From Brugia malayi (lineage: Eukaryota; Nematoda; Chromadorea; Rhabditida; Onchocercidae): a stretch of 64,000 bases of DNA. Below the pieces are notes generated by a model. The model saw only the letters and a list, made by a program, of their open reading frames with translations. It searched no databases and was not told the origin of the DNA. This document shows, piece after piece, positions 44,801 to 55,938 of this stretch (its first letter is position 1; each line of letters begins with the position of its first letter). Position numbers and translations under genes: made by a program. The DNA lies in contig NW_025062476.1 of the NCBI RefSeq assembly GCF_000002995.4, positions 3,529,001-3,593,000 of the forward strand, written 5' to 3'.

Positions 44801-47637
44801 ATTATTTCGTTTGTTTAACTGTTTCTTTATTTTCACAAACCTAAAAACATTTTAATATCGAATAAACTTGCATAAGAAATTAAGGTTTGTTGGATCTTTA
44901 TGTTTAACTTAAATCTGGATGTTGTAAGTCTCGATAAGTCGAGAAAGCTTTTTCTTTTGTTGTTTTCTGCCATAGTTCAAATTTTTTGCTGATCCTGTAA
45001 AAATAATATTTGCGAAAGGAAAAATTAACATTCAAATTTTCAAATTCAAATTCTAGGTCGGGAAATTAATTCGGTGCAATTTTTGGGACGAACAGGGTCG
45101 CACCTAGCTATTGCAAGTGAAGACTGTCGTATTAGCGTTATCGATGCTGAACGGATGCAGCTTTTAACAAAGATTAGTTTCGATAAGGAAGGAGAAGGTC
45201 CGCCAGTTGATATTATCGCCGTTGATAATCTTCTCTATGTTTTAACCCATCACAGCAACATTTTCTGTCTTGATTGCAGGTAATTTTACTCGAAATTTTT
45301 CGAAATGTATTATGATCACTTTGTCTCTTTATTTCTCCTCTAACATGTATGCTTGAGATGATGAAATTTCAATTTTAACTTTGGAGAAAGTGAATGAAAT
45401 ACCACTTTTAAATGCATATTTCAACATCAATAAAGGATCAGTCTAATATTTAATATTGAGATTTATTATAATGTAACTTTAGTCCCGATTTAATTCCTTT
45501 GCAATCCAGCAGACTTATCCCTAATATGAGCAGAAACAGCAACCTAGTTTGTTTCGTCTGCTGCAAGCTGGTATTTAATACACGTATAAAACAGTTTACT
45601 TAGTAATCATATGCAACCTATTTGTTAGTGAATGTTTGTCCAACTAATATTTCCAGTTTGATGATTCAGATGCGAAATAGTCCATGAAAAACTTATATCC
45701 ACAATATTTGGCTATTACATTTTAAAATTTTATTTGATGAATATTATCGTCTTCTAAATGATTCTGTTTTGTTTTGTTAAGCACTTCTGATTTACGATTC
45801 AGAAAATGTTAAAATAAAATTTGCTCATATTTGACTAATCGTTAATTAGCCATCTTAGGATACCAACGTATGAGAGAGCAGTTTTGGGCTGTAAGCCCAA
45901 AGTAGTTTGGCGACATCGAATCAAAAATGAATATGGTTTGATAACATCATTTTGTATCGATCCAGTAAGCCAAAATTGGATGTGTCTTACGTCAACCAGT
46001 CGTTATATCATTCTGTGGGATCTAAGGTAGGCATTTTATTTTATTATTTGCTGCATTTGAGATAGGTTATTTAAAAATGCCAGTTGTTCATTCATTTTTA
46101 AAGAGACAACACACTTTTTAACGGTTGAAATTTGGAGTTCTTAGAATTTAATACATCTTTGTTTTTTCACAATTTGATAGCGAAATAATGCAACTGTCCA
46201 CTTTTATTAGTTTTCATTTCCTTTAATCTTACAGTTAGAGTACGTTCAAGTAAGAGGAAAGTCTTTTTTTTTTTTTTCCTTTTTTGCTACACTAAGGACA
46301 GACACGATGCGTTTTGGAGTGTTTTTGTTTTTGTTTTTTTTTTCGATATTTGCAGCGTGGTAAGATGATTTGTGGAAATGATGATACTGAAAATATGTAG
46401 AAGCTCTTCAGTTAGCAAAACTGTGAATGTTTCTAAAATTTTATTTATAATTTATGCCTGGATTGCCTTTTATTCGTATTTATTCAACTATTAAATTTGA
46501 TTTATTCGATTTACTTAATCTAACTCAGTCCATTTAATTACTTAGTTTTAATCCCTTGAAATCTAATTTATTTATGCTGTAGGTTTGGAGTTGAAGTAAA
46601 TAGTTGGCCACATCCCAACGATGCATGCCGAATGCTACGTTGTTGGCCGGCATATCCGACAGTGAATGAACATACTAGTAGTTCATGTGCAGAAATTTGG
46701 ACAGCATCATCATGCGCATTCGAACTAAGTCGTTGGAAACTAGAAACAGCGCAAAGGACACATGTTATATGGTCTTCCTCCAAAAAGCCTCTCCAGTATT
46801 CTTCAGTATGCTAATCGTTTATTCAAAAATTTTTTTCCAAGCAGCTGTTTTATGGCTAAAATTAAATCTTTCCATTATAATTTCATCGTATTGATTTTTG
46901 ATTTTTAGTAGTGAATATTAAGTTAAAATATATTATCCTAGTGCCAAAAGATGTATGTGGAAGTAAAGCAAATTGATTTGGCACCTATGTTTTGTCAATG
47001 CATTAAGATTTGATTACATATATAATAGGTTTTTTAATTCTGGGATATCTCAAAATTTTTATTTTTCAGAAAGATAAGCATGTCACTGCTGCATTGGCTA
47101 TTTGTCCATTAACGGGTCGTATTTTCACAGGTGATAGTTTGGGTACCATACGATCATATAATTTGTCAGATCCAAACGAATGTTTTTATCTTTCTGGGTC
47201 ACTTCGGCGAACCACTGAAGCCGTTTCTTCATCGTTATCTGAACATTTCGCTTCCATCCGTTATAGTAAATCTGTAATCGATACAGTAGAAGTTTTGAGT
47301 GAAACAATTACTGGTAGGACTGCCGAACCACTTTATGCTGTGAATCCACTTGAAGTGCAGGTATGATTTTCACCTAAAATTTTAGCGCTTTTCGTTTTTT
47401 TTTTTACTGCAAAGTGTTCTAATTTATTTAAAATATTGTGTTCAAATTTATTCCTAATTTGAAGAACTTTCTCTCTAAGAACACTGTAAATCAGTGAGCT
47501 GTTATTTATTTTTACCGACATATTTCCTATTTTTCTAGTTGACGGTATGCCACAAAAGTCCGATCACCGATCTTCTGTGCTGCGGAGAATATTTGATTTC
47601 ATCAAGTCGGGATGGTGTTATCAAAGTGTGGAAATAG
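35850..47637 (+). CDS. vps-15: VPS15 / PIK3R4 (p150), regulatory subunit of class III PI3-kinase
   Basis: Assembled from 28 exons with consistent phase: 35850-35990 (ATG 35899), 36436-36553, 36632-36694, 37022-37144, 37237-37365, 37595-37836, 37930-38083, 38334-38488, 38799-38949, 39277-39354, 39475-39609, 40048-40130, 40211-40385, 40700-40760, 41232-41380, 41909-42043, 42270-42407, 42662-42822, 42937-43068, 43464-43575, 43767-43950, 44194-44395, 44563-44696, 45057-45279, 45859-46026, 46583-46805, 47070-47360, 47539-47637. The 1369 residues match the known family length. It begins MGN, an N-myristoylation signal. The kinase domain has a G-x-STRF loop instead of a full Gly loop, Lys53, HGD (144-146) with KTQN, DFA (164-166) replacing DFG, and APE (196-198). 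HEAT repeats follow (VLLSHLITFLNDK region), then a linker and a WD40 propeller from about residue 982, ending GVIKVWK. It scaffolds VPS34 on endosomes and autophagosomes. Confidence 0.97.
35869..35892 (+). other. Seven-codon upstream ORF of vps-15
   Basis: After the acceptor TTATTTCAG (to 35849) the leader contains ATG at 35869 opening MHRIMEG and stopping with TGA at 35890-35892, six bases before the vps-15 ATG. Its second ATG (35881) is in the same frame. The stop lies so close to the main start that reinitiation would be inefficient, so it may lower VPS15 translation. Confidence 0.6.
36931..36986. repeat. Inverted repeat in vps-15 intron 3
   Basis: AAATCTCATAAA (36931-36942) is followed by TTTATGAGATT (36955-36965) and TTTATGAGATTT (36975-36986), the exact complement in two copies. 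Either pair can form a 11-12 bp stem. No function known. Confidence 0.7.
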
Positions 47638-49066
47638 AAAGCGACAAAATATTTTTAATTAAGAAACTAACAGTTTTTATTTAATCATGTAGCATCAGAT
47701 AGCTATTTTCATTAATCCAATTGAGATTACTTGTTTGGATTTGTATTTTATGTATGCAAGCTATTATGTATTTTTTTTAAAGGCTGTAAATTATACACTT
47801 GGCCCTATTTCTGTACATTTATTTTCAGAATTTTCCAATATATATATATGTATATGTAATTTAGGGGAGGGAATGACTAGTGCGATGGTTGACACTCATA
47901 ATTCAATAAAGAGTGATGTAATTTGGGCTGAAATTATATTCTTCTTCTTTATGTATTTGTAATATACTTTTTTCGGTATGTTGACAAATTTTTTTCTAGT
48001 CAATAGCAGCAAGTGATCCTTACAGCACTGAGCTTTCTATTTAGAAATTCATGTGTGCTGAGAAAATTAAGTGACTTATGATGTTTCATTTCCAGTTAAT
48101 TTTTGTTTAGTGTTGAGATATAATAATTAGATAAGTTTATTACTAATGTAACTTTTTTTTTTGTAATGCATAATTGTTAAACTTGTTATAACTTAGCTAT
48201 AGGATGCACTAAACAAAATGTTTTAATGCATCGTACATTCTTTTTTGGAAAATGAACATATGTGTAATCTTCTTTTTCATCACTCAGTTCATTTTTTCTT
48301 GCATATAGAACGTGTTTTGCCACTTTAATGAGTTCCGAAATATCCACTTTATAAATAAAAAAAGAAAAATGTTCGGTTTTATTTGTTTATTTTACTTTAG
48401 GTGATGAGTGTGTATTTATCCTATGTTAATATGTATTAGTTATTGATTCTGCAATAAGTGTCAGTTTTTTGGATGGATAAATTGTCTTAGTTTTTGGAAA
48501 TTAACCGATTTATTGACTGGATACGAAACTGAACGATCTCTCTTGGGGAGGGATACATGGAATTGGAATGTATTTTGTTGTTTTGATCGTTTACGTTGTT
48601 CTGGATTTAGGTGAACAGTAAATATGTTATAATTAAAACCATCATCAAGCCTTTTGCTCTCTTTTCATATCTTGCATTTGTTTGAATATGACGATTAAGG
48701 GAAATGAAAAGCAAGATTTTAGTAATTTAATCCATTAGTGTAATTCGTCTCTCTAAGATGTATAGCTTTATGTTGATTGCAATGAGGACATTGTGCATTT
48801 TGTTTTAAAAAGCGAAGTGAAATATTTTAAATAGTTCGACAAATCATTTATTTGTTGCAACTAAATAAATAATACAATAACTGTTGTTGTTTAACTGATG
48901 ATTAATCTTAGCTGAATAGCATATAATCGATAATATCCATGAAAGCGAAGTGTTACATTGGCATTTTCGGATAATTTCAAAAGTTTTTTTTTTTTTTTTT
49001 ATACCTTTTTTCTTTACAATTGTAAAATTCACATAATTGTTGAATGATGTTTAAACAAATGTAACT
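47638..49066. other. Convergent 3' region between vps-15 and the tyrosine-rich gene
   Basis: Both genes point into this block. AATAAA at about 47903 may serve vps-15, and the complement of TTTATTT at about 48847 may serve the minus-strand gene. No further gene is supported; open frames near 47.74-47.96 kb and 48.84-49.03 kb are AT-driven. Confidence 0.55.
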
Positions 49067-50969
49067 TTAGGAATAATTTCCATATTTATTGGTAGATTTA
49101 AGCCATTGACGATTCAATGGTGAATAATAAGTGAAATAGTTTCGATAATACAAATAGCGTGCGTTATCATTATATCCGTAATGATGCATGCTGTAGTATG
49201 ATGGATAAATGGATGGCAAATCATATCTGAAATTTCCGCTTTTGTTTGCTGATTTTTTTTTTCTTTATTGAGTAGTATATCACTTATCTCTTATCATTAA
49301 TTGATTTCTTTAACGAATCAACAATAGTAGTATTACTGCTTAATATTGTTAATTATTACATACATTAGTTGATGCCTCTTACTGATACTTACTTGACATT
49401 ACCTATATTTCATTTATTTATTTATTTTCATTTTGTAAATATTTTATTTTAGTTATTATTTCACTTCTTTTTTTTGCATAATTTACATACAGATGATTCT
49501 TGTATCTTAGCCAAGAACTATATGGATAATTCCACATGCTATATGGTGCTTTATCAGTTCGAGAACGCGGTGAACTCCCCATATAACAATCATACCAGTA
49601 ATCATCATACTGTAAATAATCATTACAATAATAATTAGCACTAAATGTATTTGGTAATTATTATGATTTACTATGCATCCCATCGAAACATTAATTTTTA
49701 CTTTAAAAAATATATCTTAACGTAATATGACAAATAAATTTACATTACAAAAAAAGAAAAATAATATTGATCCGTTTTTATATAAATTAATATTTTATAA
49801 TTTACATATATACACTGTAACAGATATACTGCAAATAATTTTTAATTTTTTTTTTAGTAATTAAATTTATCCCTCTGAGCTAAACACTTATTTTTAACAT
49901 AGGTTTTAAAAGAATGCAAAAAAAAAAAAGGAAAAAGGAAAACTATATTAAAGCTTATTTTTTGAATAATTATTTAAAAAAAAAAGAAAGTAGTACTGGT
50001 TATAATAGAAATAATAGTGATAGTAATAAAATTAATAATTTTGGTAGAGAAAATTTAGCATTGATGCATTAATCAAGTAAAAGCTGAATCAATAAAAGTT
50101 GTTTTCATCTGTTATTTGATGATCTGTGCAATTTTAATTTATTTCTATTTGTAATAAATGAAAAAAGATAAAAAAAAGGGGGAGGTGAACTGGATTTTCT
50201 ATTGTATGAAAAGTATTATTTACCTGTGTTAGATACCATTTTCAAATTCTATTATCCTTTTTTTGTGTATTTTTGAATTTTACAAATTATGAACACTTTT
50301 TTTTTGCTTAAATTTAAATATATAAGTAAAGGAAAAATACAAAAATTCAATATATTTCAACATAACATATTGTTGTCTTTTTTTTTTTTTTGAATATTTT
50401 GCTAGCTGTTACAAATGTTATGAATTAATTAATTTATGCTAAACTGATGTTTTCTAAATGTTGACAACAACAAAAAATACACTAACCAAACTCCAATTTC
50501 TATATTGTTGATTTGGCCAAAATGTTGCATATTTCTCATCATTTGCTAATTTTTCCAATGATTTTGAGCGATATAACTGAAAAAAAAATTAAGTATCTAA
50601 ATTTAATCTGAATTTAAAGCAATTAGAAATGAAAATAGAAAGAATCTTTCCTTTTTTTCTTTGTAATTTAGAAATTTGAAATTATTGGTTTATTTTTTAT
50701 GAATTTTTACACATAGGAAATGAAATAAAAAATTATGAATTACATTTCATACAATAGAAGTAATGAAGTATTCATTATCATCTTATTAATTCGAAATTAT
50801 AACAAAAGTTAAATCTCGAGCAAACATTATTATTATTATTAATATTAAATTACAAATTTAATTAAGTTTAAAATTTATGCTATGATTATTGTTTTAAATA
50901 GTTATTCTGAAAGAGAAACGAAAAATTTTCCTTACTTACCGGATATATTGGCTGCAATAATGGAGGCAT
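49067..50969 (-). CDS. Tyrosine-rich small protein, family not recognised
   Basis: Minus-strand exons: 50969-50940 (ATG, MPPLLQPIYP), 50576-50487, 49609-49491 and 49226-49067, phases 0, 0 and 2, all with good donors (GTAAGT, GTTAGT, GTATGT) and TTTCAG or TTACAG acceptors; 132 residues. I count about 26 Tyr and 6 Trp. An N-terminal RSKSLEKLANDEKYATFWP block is followed by Tyr/Asp/Ser/Arg/Asn-rich sequence (YDDYWYDCYMG, PYSMWNYPYSSW, PSYYSMHHYGYNDNARYLYY). There is no signal peptide, transmembrane segment or known domain. The composition recalls small aromatic-rich nematode structural proteins, such as muscle thick-filament accessory proteins, but that is only a guess. It is convergent with vps-15. 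Further 5' noncoding exons are possible. Confidence 0.75.
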
Positions 50970-52216
50970 TTTATTTGCAAATGATTGATAGAAAATTTAA
51001 ATATTCAATGGAATTTTCAATTTCTTTTTTCGACAATAGGCAAGCAAATACAAACGATAGTGAATAGTATTAGTTTGTGGGAAGAAATTAATTCAAAATC
51101 AACAAATAACCTCCATTCTTCTCTTCCCTTTCCTCTTTTTCCTCTTTCATTTGTTTCTATCTTTATTTTAATCATTCTCTCTCTTTTCTTTTCTTTTTTT
51201 TTTTTCACAATTCTGAAATTTCACTTTAACTTTTCTATTTTAACATTTGCTTACTTATTTGCCACAAAGTGGTCTTAGATTTTTTTTTTTTTTTTTTCAA
51301 TAAATATGTTGAGACTGAAGAAACAGCTGTTGCTTAATTTTAGCACAACAATGTTTTTCTTGTTTATAAGCTAAAGTTAAATGCTAACTAGCTAAATTGA
51401 ATCCATCCAAAAAAACCAATTTATTAGCAAATTTTTTATAATGTTTTATCGAATTTTAATAGATAATAGTTAAATTAATGGGGCAAGCATTTTTTCAAAA
51501 AATTTTTTAGCTAATGGAAGATTAATGAGGGCTTTAATCGAATTTATTTTAGAAAAAATTATTTGCTAAAAATTAGCGAAACTTATTGCTAATCATTAAA
51601 TGAACGTTTAAAATAAAAGTAAACATAGAAAAATTAAACAAGCCGAGAATTAATTTATCACTTTAAATTCATTCCTATTGGACTTAATTTAAATTATAAA
51701 TTTAATTCTATCAAACATAATTGAAATATTCCTCCGGTTACTGGAACTTCTGTATGATGGAAAAAAATTTTAATAGCTCTGATTTTAAAACGTTAAAATT
51801 TAAGGTGATTTTAAACGATATCTCTCTCTTTTGCTTTTTCTTGTCTCCTGTTAATTACATCTGATTCATAACTGTCCTTTATTCCTCGTATGGAAAAATT
51901 TAACTTTTCGCTGCTCAAAAATCAATTACTATTTTTTATCAAAAAAAAAAAAAACAAACAAACAAAAAATTTATTTTAATCAAAATATTTTCAGTTTCAA
52001 AAATTGTAGGCTTATAATCATCACATATTGACAAAAAACTGAAAGTTGTAAAAAAAAAAAAATGGAAATTGAAGGTCTATTTGAAAAGCATAAAAATCTG
52101 CTTAACAACCAGCAAATTGAATAACAATTGAATAATTTAGTTTACTATCATTGAATACATTTATTATTATTTTTTTTCGATTCAAATTTTAAAAAGTTTC
52201 ACATGAATTTCATTGG
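50970..52216. other. AT-rich region upstream of the tyrosine-rich gene
   Basis: Probably the 5' flank of that minus-strand gene. Candidate minus-strand acceptor GAAATTTCAG (near 51212) could belong to a leader exon. Otherwise poly-T runs; open frames at 50.88-51.28 kb overlap its first exon or are Phe/Ser-rich noise. Confidence 0.5.
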
Positions 52217-52384
52217 TCAAAAATTATAATCTCTTGGTATCATCATATCCAAACTATTAAACATTTCATGCTCATCTGGTTGAAAAGGTACCGTATGTTG
52301 GTTACGGTGGAACAAAATCTTGATTAAATCGTCAAATTTAAACCATTTGTTATCAGTAGAAATCATTTCCCATATGTTTTCATA
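52217..52384 (-). CDS. Probable terminal exon of an unidentified gene
   Basis: A phase-0 frame of 55 codons reads from 52384 to a TGA at 52219-52217: YENIWEMISTDNKWFKFDD, LIKILFHRNQHTVPF, QPDEHEMFNSL, DMMIPRDYNF. The 52.24-52.34 kb core is clearly less AT-rich than the flanks and the composition is balanced. The acceptor (TACTTAAAAG) is weak but is the only one after an in-frame stop. Upstream on the same strand, two phase-0 pieces with strong signals could belong to it: GATCAG flanked by CCACAG and GTAAGT (52518-52513) and a 24-base exon ending in GTAAGT (about 52647-52624, KCKEDNNY). A stand-alone frame from Met at 52369 is the alternative. Family not recognised. Confidence 0.42.
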   Translation of the reverse strand, partial: YENIWEMISTDNKWFKFDDLIKILFHRNQHTVPFQPDEHEMFNSLDMMIPRDYNF

Positions 52385-54681
52385 CTTTTAAGTATTTCAA
52401 TCAGTCATATTCTTTTTACATTCCATTAGTTAAATTGAAATTCAAAAAAAAAAAGTGACACAATTATGGTAACTACCAAACATTCCTTTCTCACCTATTT
52501 AATTACCACTTACCTGATCCTGTGGTAATAATTACCTTATTTGTTGCCAATCACTCATATGTCCATTAGTTATTCAATTAAATAATTTTTAAGACATTAC
52601 AAAAGGCAATTAATCCACTTACATAATTGTTGTCCTCCTTGCATTTCTATATTTTTCAAAAATTATTTTCTAAAAAAAGCATAAAAAATGTCATAAAAAG
52701 ATGCACTGTAAATTATATAATGTTTGAGCAAAAAAGAATAATTTTAAAAAATAAATTAATTTTAATCAAAAAAATCTGAACATTTTATAATTTGCTTATT
52801 CAGTTGTATATAATTACTTATTCTCATTTATTTAATTATTAATCATTTACTCAGTAATTCAGTTATTTATTTATTCATTGCTAGAACTATTTATAATTAA
52901 TGCAAATAATTACTCTCTTTGCTTTCGTTATTTTAAATTTACTTAATCATCTATTCATTTAAAAAATACTTATTTACCTCATTAAATGATGCACAAATAA
53001 AAATTCAAAATTTAAATTATTAATATTGTTATTACTTTGTTATTGATATTTTATCAGTAACAGTTGTAGTGGTAGTGGTTAGTAGCAATAGTAATAGTAT
53101 TATCAAAATGATAGCAGGGAAAATGGACAAATTTAGCTTTAGCTTAGATATTTACGATGAGTCATCTGCCGATCGTAGCAGAAGTTCGAATCATCTTTGC
53201 TTCTCTTTTTGACTTCTTTTTTTTTTTTTTTTTGCCTTCTTTTCTTGCTTTCATATTGAATTTGAATGTAAAACTAATAGTTGAAATCTCTTTTTTTTTT
53301 TTTGACAAAAATTATTTAAAGTTATTAAATGATTTCAAATTATTTCAATGATTTCATATAATTTTATTGATTTTAATTCAATTATTTTTTTTCTATTCTT
53401 TCTTTTTTTTTTACTTTCCCATACATACAGAACTATTTCTATTCATAAACAAAAAACAAACATTATGTAAAGTTTTTTTTTAATTTTTTTTTTTTTTAAA
53501 TTGTAACTTTTTTGCACAAAAAAACTTTGTAAATCTTTTTCCATTTTTTTTTTTTTTTAAATTAAATAAATATTTTAATTAAATACAAAAAAGCTAATAG
53601 TTAGTTGACGAATATTAATCTGATCTAATGTGATCGAATGAATAATCTAGAATGTGTTTCAGCTAATCTATTCAGTGAAGACTAATTTAATTTGAATTAA
53701 TGAATATTAGAAATGTTTTAATTGTAATTGAAACAATGCATCAAAATATTTTATTACTGTTTGCTGCAATTTTTACAAAAATTTATTAGACTTTACGTAT
53801 TAAAATTATTTATTATTAAAAGAGCTAAAAAAATATTGTAAGAAATTATTTTCCACTTAATTTATTAGAGTGAAAAAAGTGAATAAATGTTTCTTAGAGT
53901 AATTTTATTCCGCAAATATTTCTGATAATCTTTGTTCCTTTTTTGAGGGCAATAAATACAGTTACGCTCTAATTACTATTTTTTTTTTTCAAATATTTAA
54001 AAAAAAAAAAATTGAGTTCTTTAAATTTATTTCTTAAAATAACCATTTCTAACTTCGAATTTGAAGTTTTTATGATATTAAATTCACTTTTATTTATTCA
54101 TAACTTTTATTCATTACTTTGAAATTTTGAAATTTATCACTAAACTAGTTTAATTTTTTAACTTTTCATTAAGTGAAAGAAAAAAGGAAAATAACTTTCT
54201 TTAATCTAACGTTCATCAGACATTGATATAATCGATTTCTATTTTGATAAATTATTAATTGATAAATCCTCCCTCTATTCTCCCTTCCACTTCTTCCGCA
54301 TCATTTTGCATTTTGCGGTGATTAAGCAATCAGCGCCATTTTCTACAGTTTTTAACACTTTCTCACTGATTCATTACTGATAAAATGTTTATCTGTAATT
54401 ACTGGGAAACTAATCTTTCATGTCTGATAATTATCATTCTAATGTTTCAATATAATTTTTCATTATTTTACATAAGCAGTAATTTTTTTTTTCTTTTTCT
54501 GAAATAATTTGCATCTATTAGTATTTTAATAATTCAATGCATTCATTAAAATCTCATTAAGTTCATTAAGTTAATTACTCTTTACTCTCATTACTTTCCA
54601 TTACTCAATTTCATTCATTATTCAATTTCAAATTCCAATTCTAATCAATCAAATCTCATCAATCAGAATCACTTAGCACTT
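52385..54681. other. AT-rich region, mostly noncoding
   Basis: Poly-T runs and AT-rich sequence. The patch 53108-53212 is less AT-rich and is open on both strands. A frame open on the minus strand near 54380-54285 is short and its splice signals are unclear. Neither is called as a gene. Confidence 0.5.
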
Positions 54682-54826
54682 ATGTTATTCCTTTTCCTGT
54701 CAAAAATTTCTGCTTTTTCTTTTGCTAATTTCAACTTTATATATCATAATTTTCTCAAGAGCAATTCAAATATTGCTTCTAACGATATTAGCACAGCAAT
54801 GCTTGATGCTATCGAATTTACAAATC
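54682..54826 (+). CDS. Candidate first exon with signal-peptide-like start
   Basis: An AATCACTTAG acceptor-like site lies six bases before an ATG that opens 48 codons: MLFLFLSKISAFSFA, a plausible cleavable signal peptide, then Asn/Ser-rich sequence ending in DISTAMLDAIEFTN. A strong donor (C/GTAAGT) ends the exon in phase 1. The second half is not AT-driven. No downstream exon is firmly assigned; a phase-1-compatible piece at 62550-62596 (MGGIVKTIAQRNLSD, stop) is distant. A chance open frame is the alternative. Confidence 0.3.
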
Positions 54827-55893
54827 GTAAGTGAATGATATCAAATCATTAGTAATATAATTTTTTTTTTTAATTTATAAATATTGAATTTTTTTTTTTT
54901 TTACTTTTCAAATAATATATTGATGATTGCTGTACTGCTGGACTTCATTTATTTATACCTCATTTGTTTTTATCCAAAAAAAATTTTTTTTTTTTTGACT
55001 AAAAATATTTTTAAATTCAAAATTTATGGAGTTAAATTTATATATTTTAGAAATATTTTAAATTTAATTTACATATAAGCTATAAAAAAATCTTCATATA
55101 TGATTATAAAATTTCAGACAAAAAATTTTATTTTATTGCAATTTCGTTTTTAAAAAATCTAATAATTATGCACTAAAGATAAGTTTGAACTTTCATAAAA
55201 AAAAAAAGAAAAAAAAAAAACTAATGTATTTCTAATAACTTAAATGATACTTTTACTTGTTTTATAACCTTGTTATTTTACTAGTTTAATTAAAATACAA
55301 TTAAAATAATGAAACATGATAACTTGTTCATTGATATTTCAAAAAAAATGAATACAGTCACATCATTGGATGAAATTTGGGTGAAATTTGGTTGAAAGAT
55401 GGATCAAATATTATCATATTATCACACATTTTTTTTAAAGATACACTTCTTGTGAAAAACGAAGAAAAACATTTTAAAATTTCCGATTCATTTATCTCAT
55501 CATTAATTATATATCTATGAAATACTATGAGTACGAAAGTGTAAAAGAAGAAAGCAAAAAAAAATGTAGGGAAATGATTACCCTTAAGTTTTTAACTTTC
55601 CATTAATTTACCCATTGAAATAAACAAAACAGAACAAAATGAAAAATTAAAAGTAATTAGCAAACTTCTAGAAAAACAAACCAATCAAAAACGATGATTT
55701 CATTTTTGATATTTTGAAGAAATTAATTAAAAAGCATGAAAGCAAAGATTACCATCAATTATAACTATTTTTTATTATTTCAACCGCTTAATTTATTTTG
55801 ATTTATATTACTTATACTTCATAAAGTCTCAATTCATTATTATCATCACCATTTCATCGTCATCATTTACTTTTCACAAAAATGAATATTACT

Positions 55894-55938
55894 TGAGAGA
55901 AAAAGAGAGAGAGAGGGAGAGAGAGAGAGAAAGAGAAG
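55894..55938. repeat. GA microsatellite
   Basis: A (GA)n tract of about 45 bases with GGGAGA and AAAGAG interruptions. Confidence 0.9.

Noticed and set aside
53177..53205. AGTTCGAATCAT resembling a tRNA B box followed by T run
   Set aside because: No complementary acceptor stem about 70 bases upstream and an imperfect T stem; not a tRNA.
54283..54380. Minus-strand frame reading VENGADCLITAKCKMMRK
   Set aside because: It looks protein-like but has no clean acceptor after the upstream in-frame stop and is only about 30 codons.
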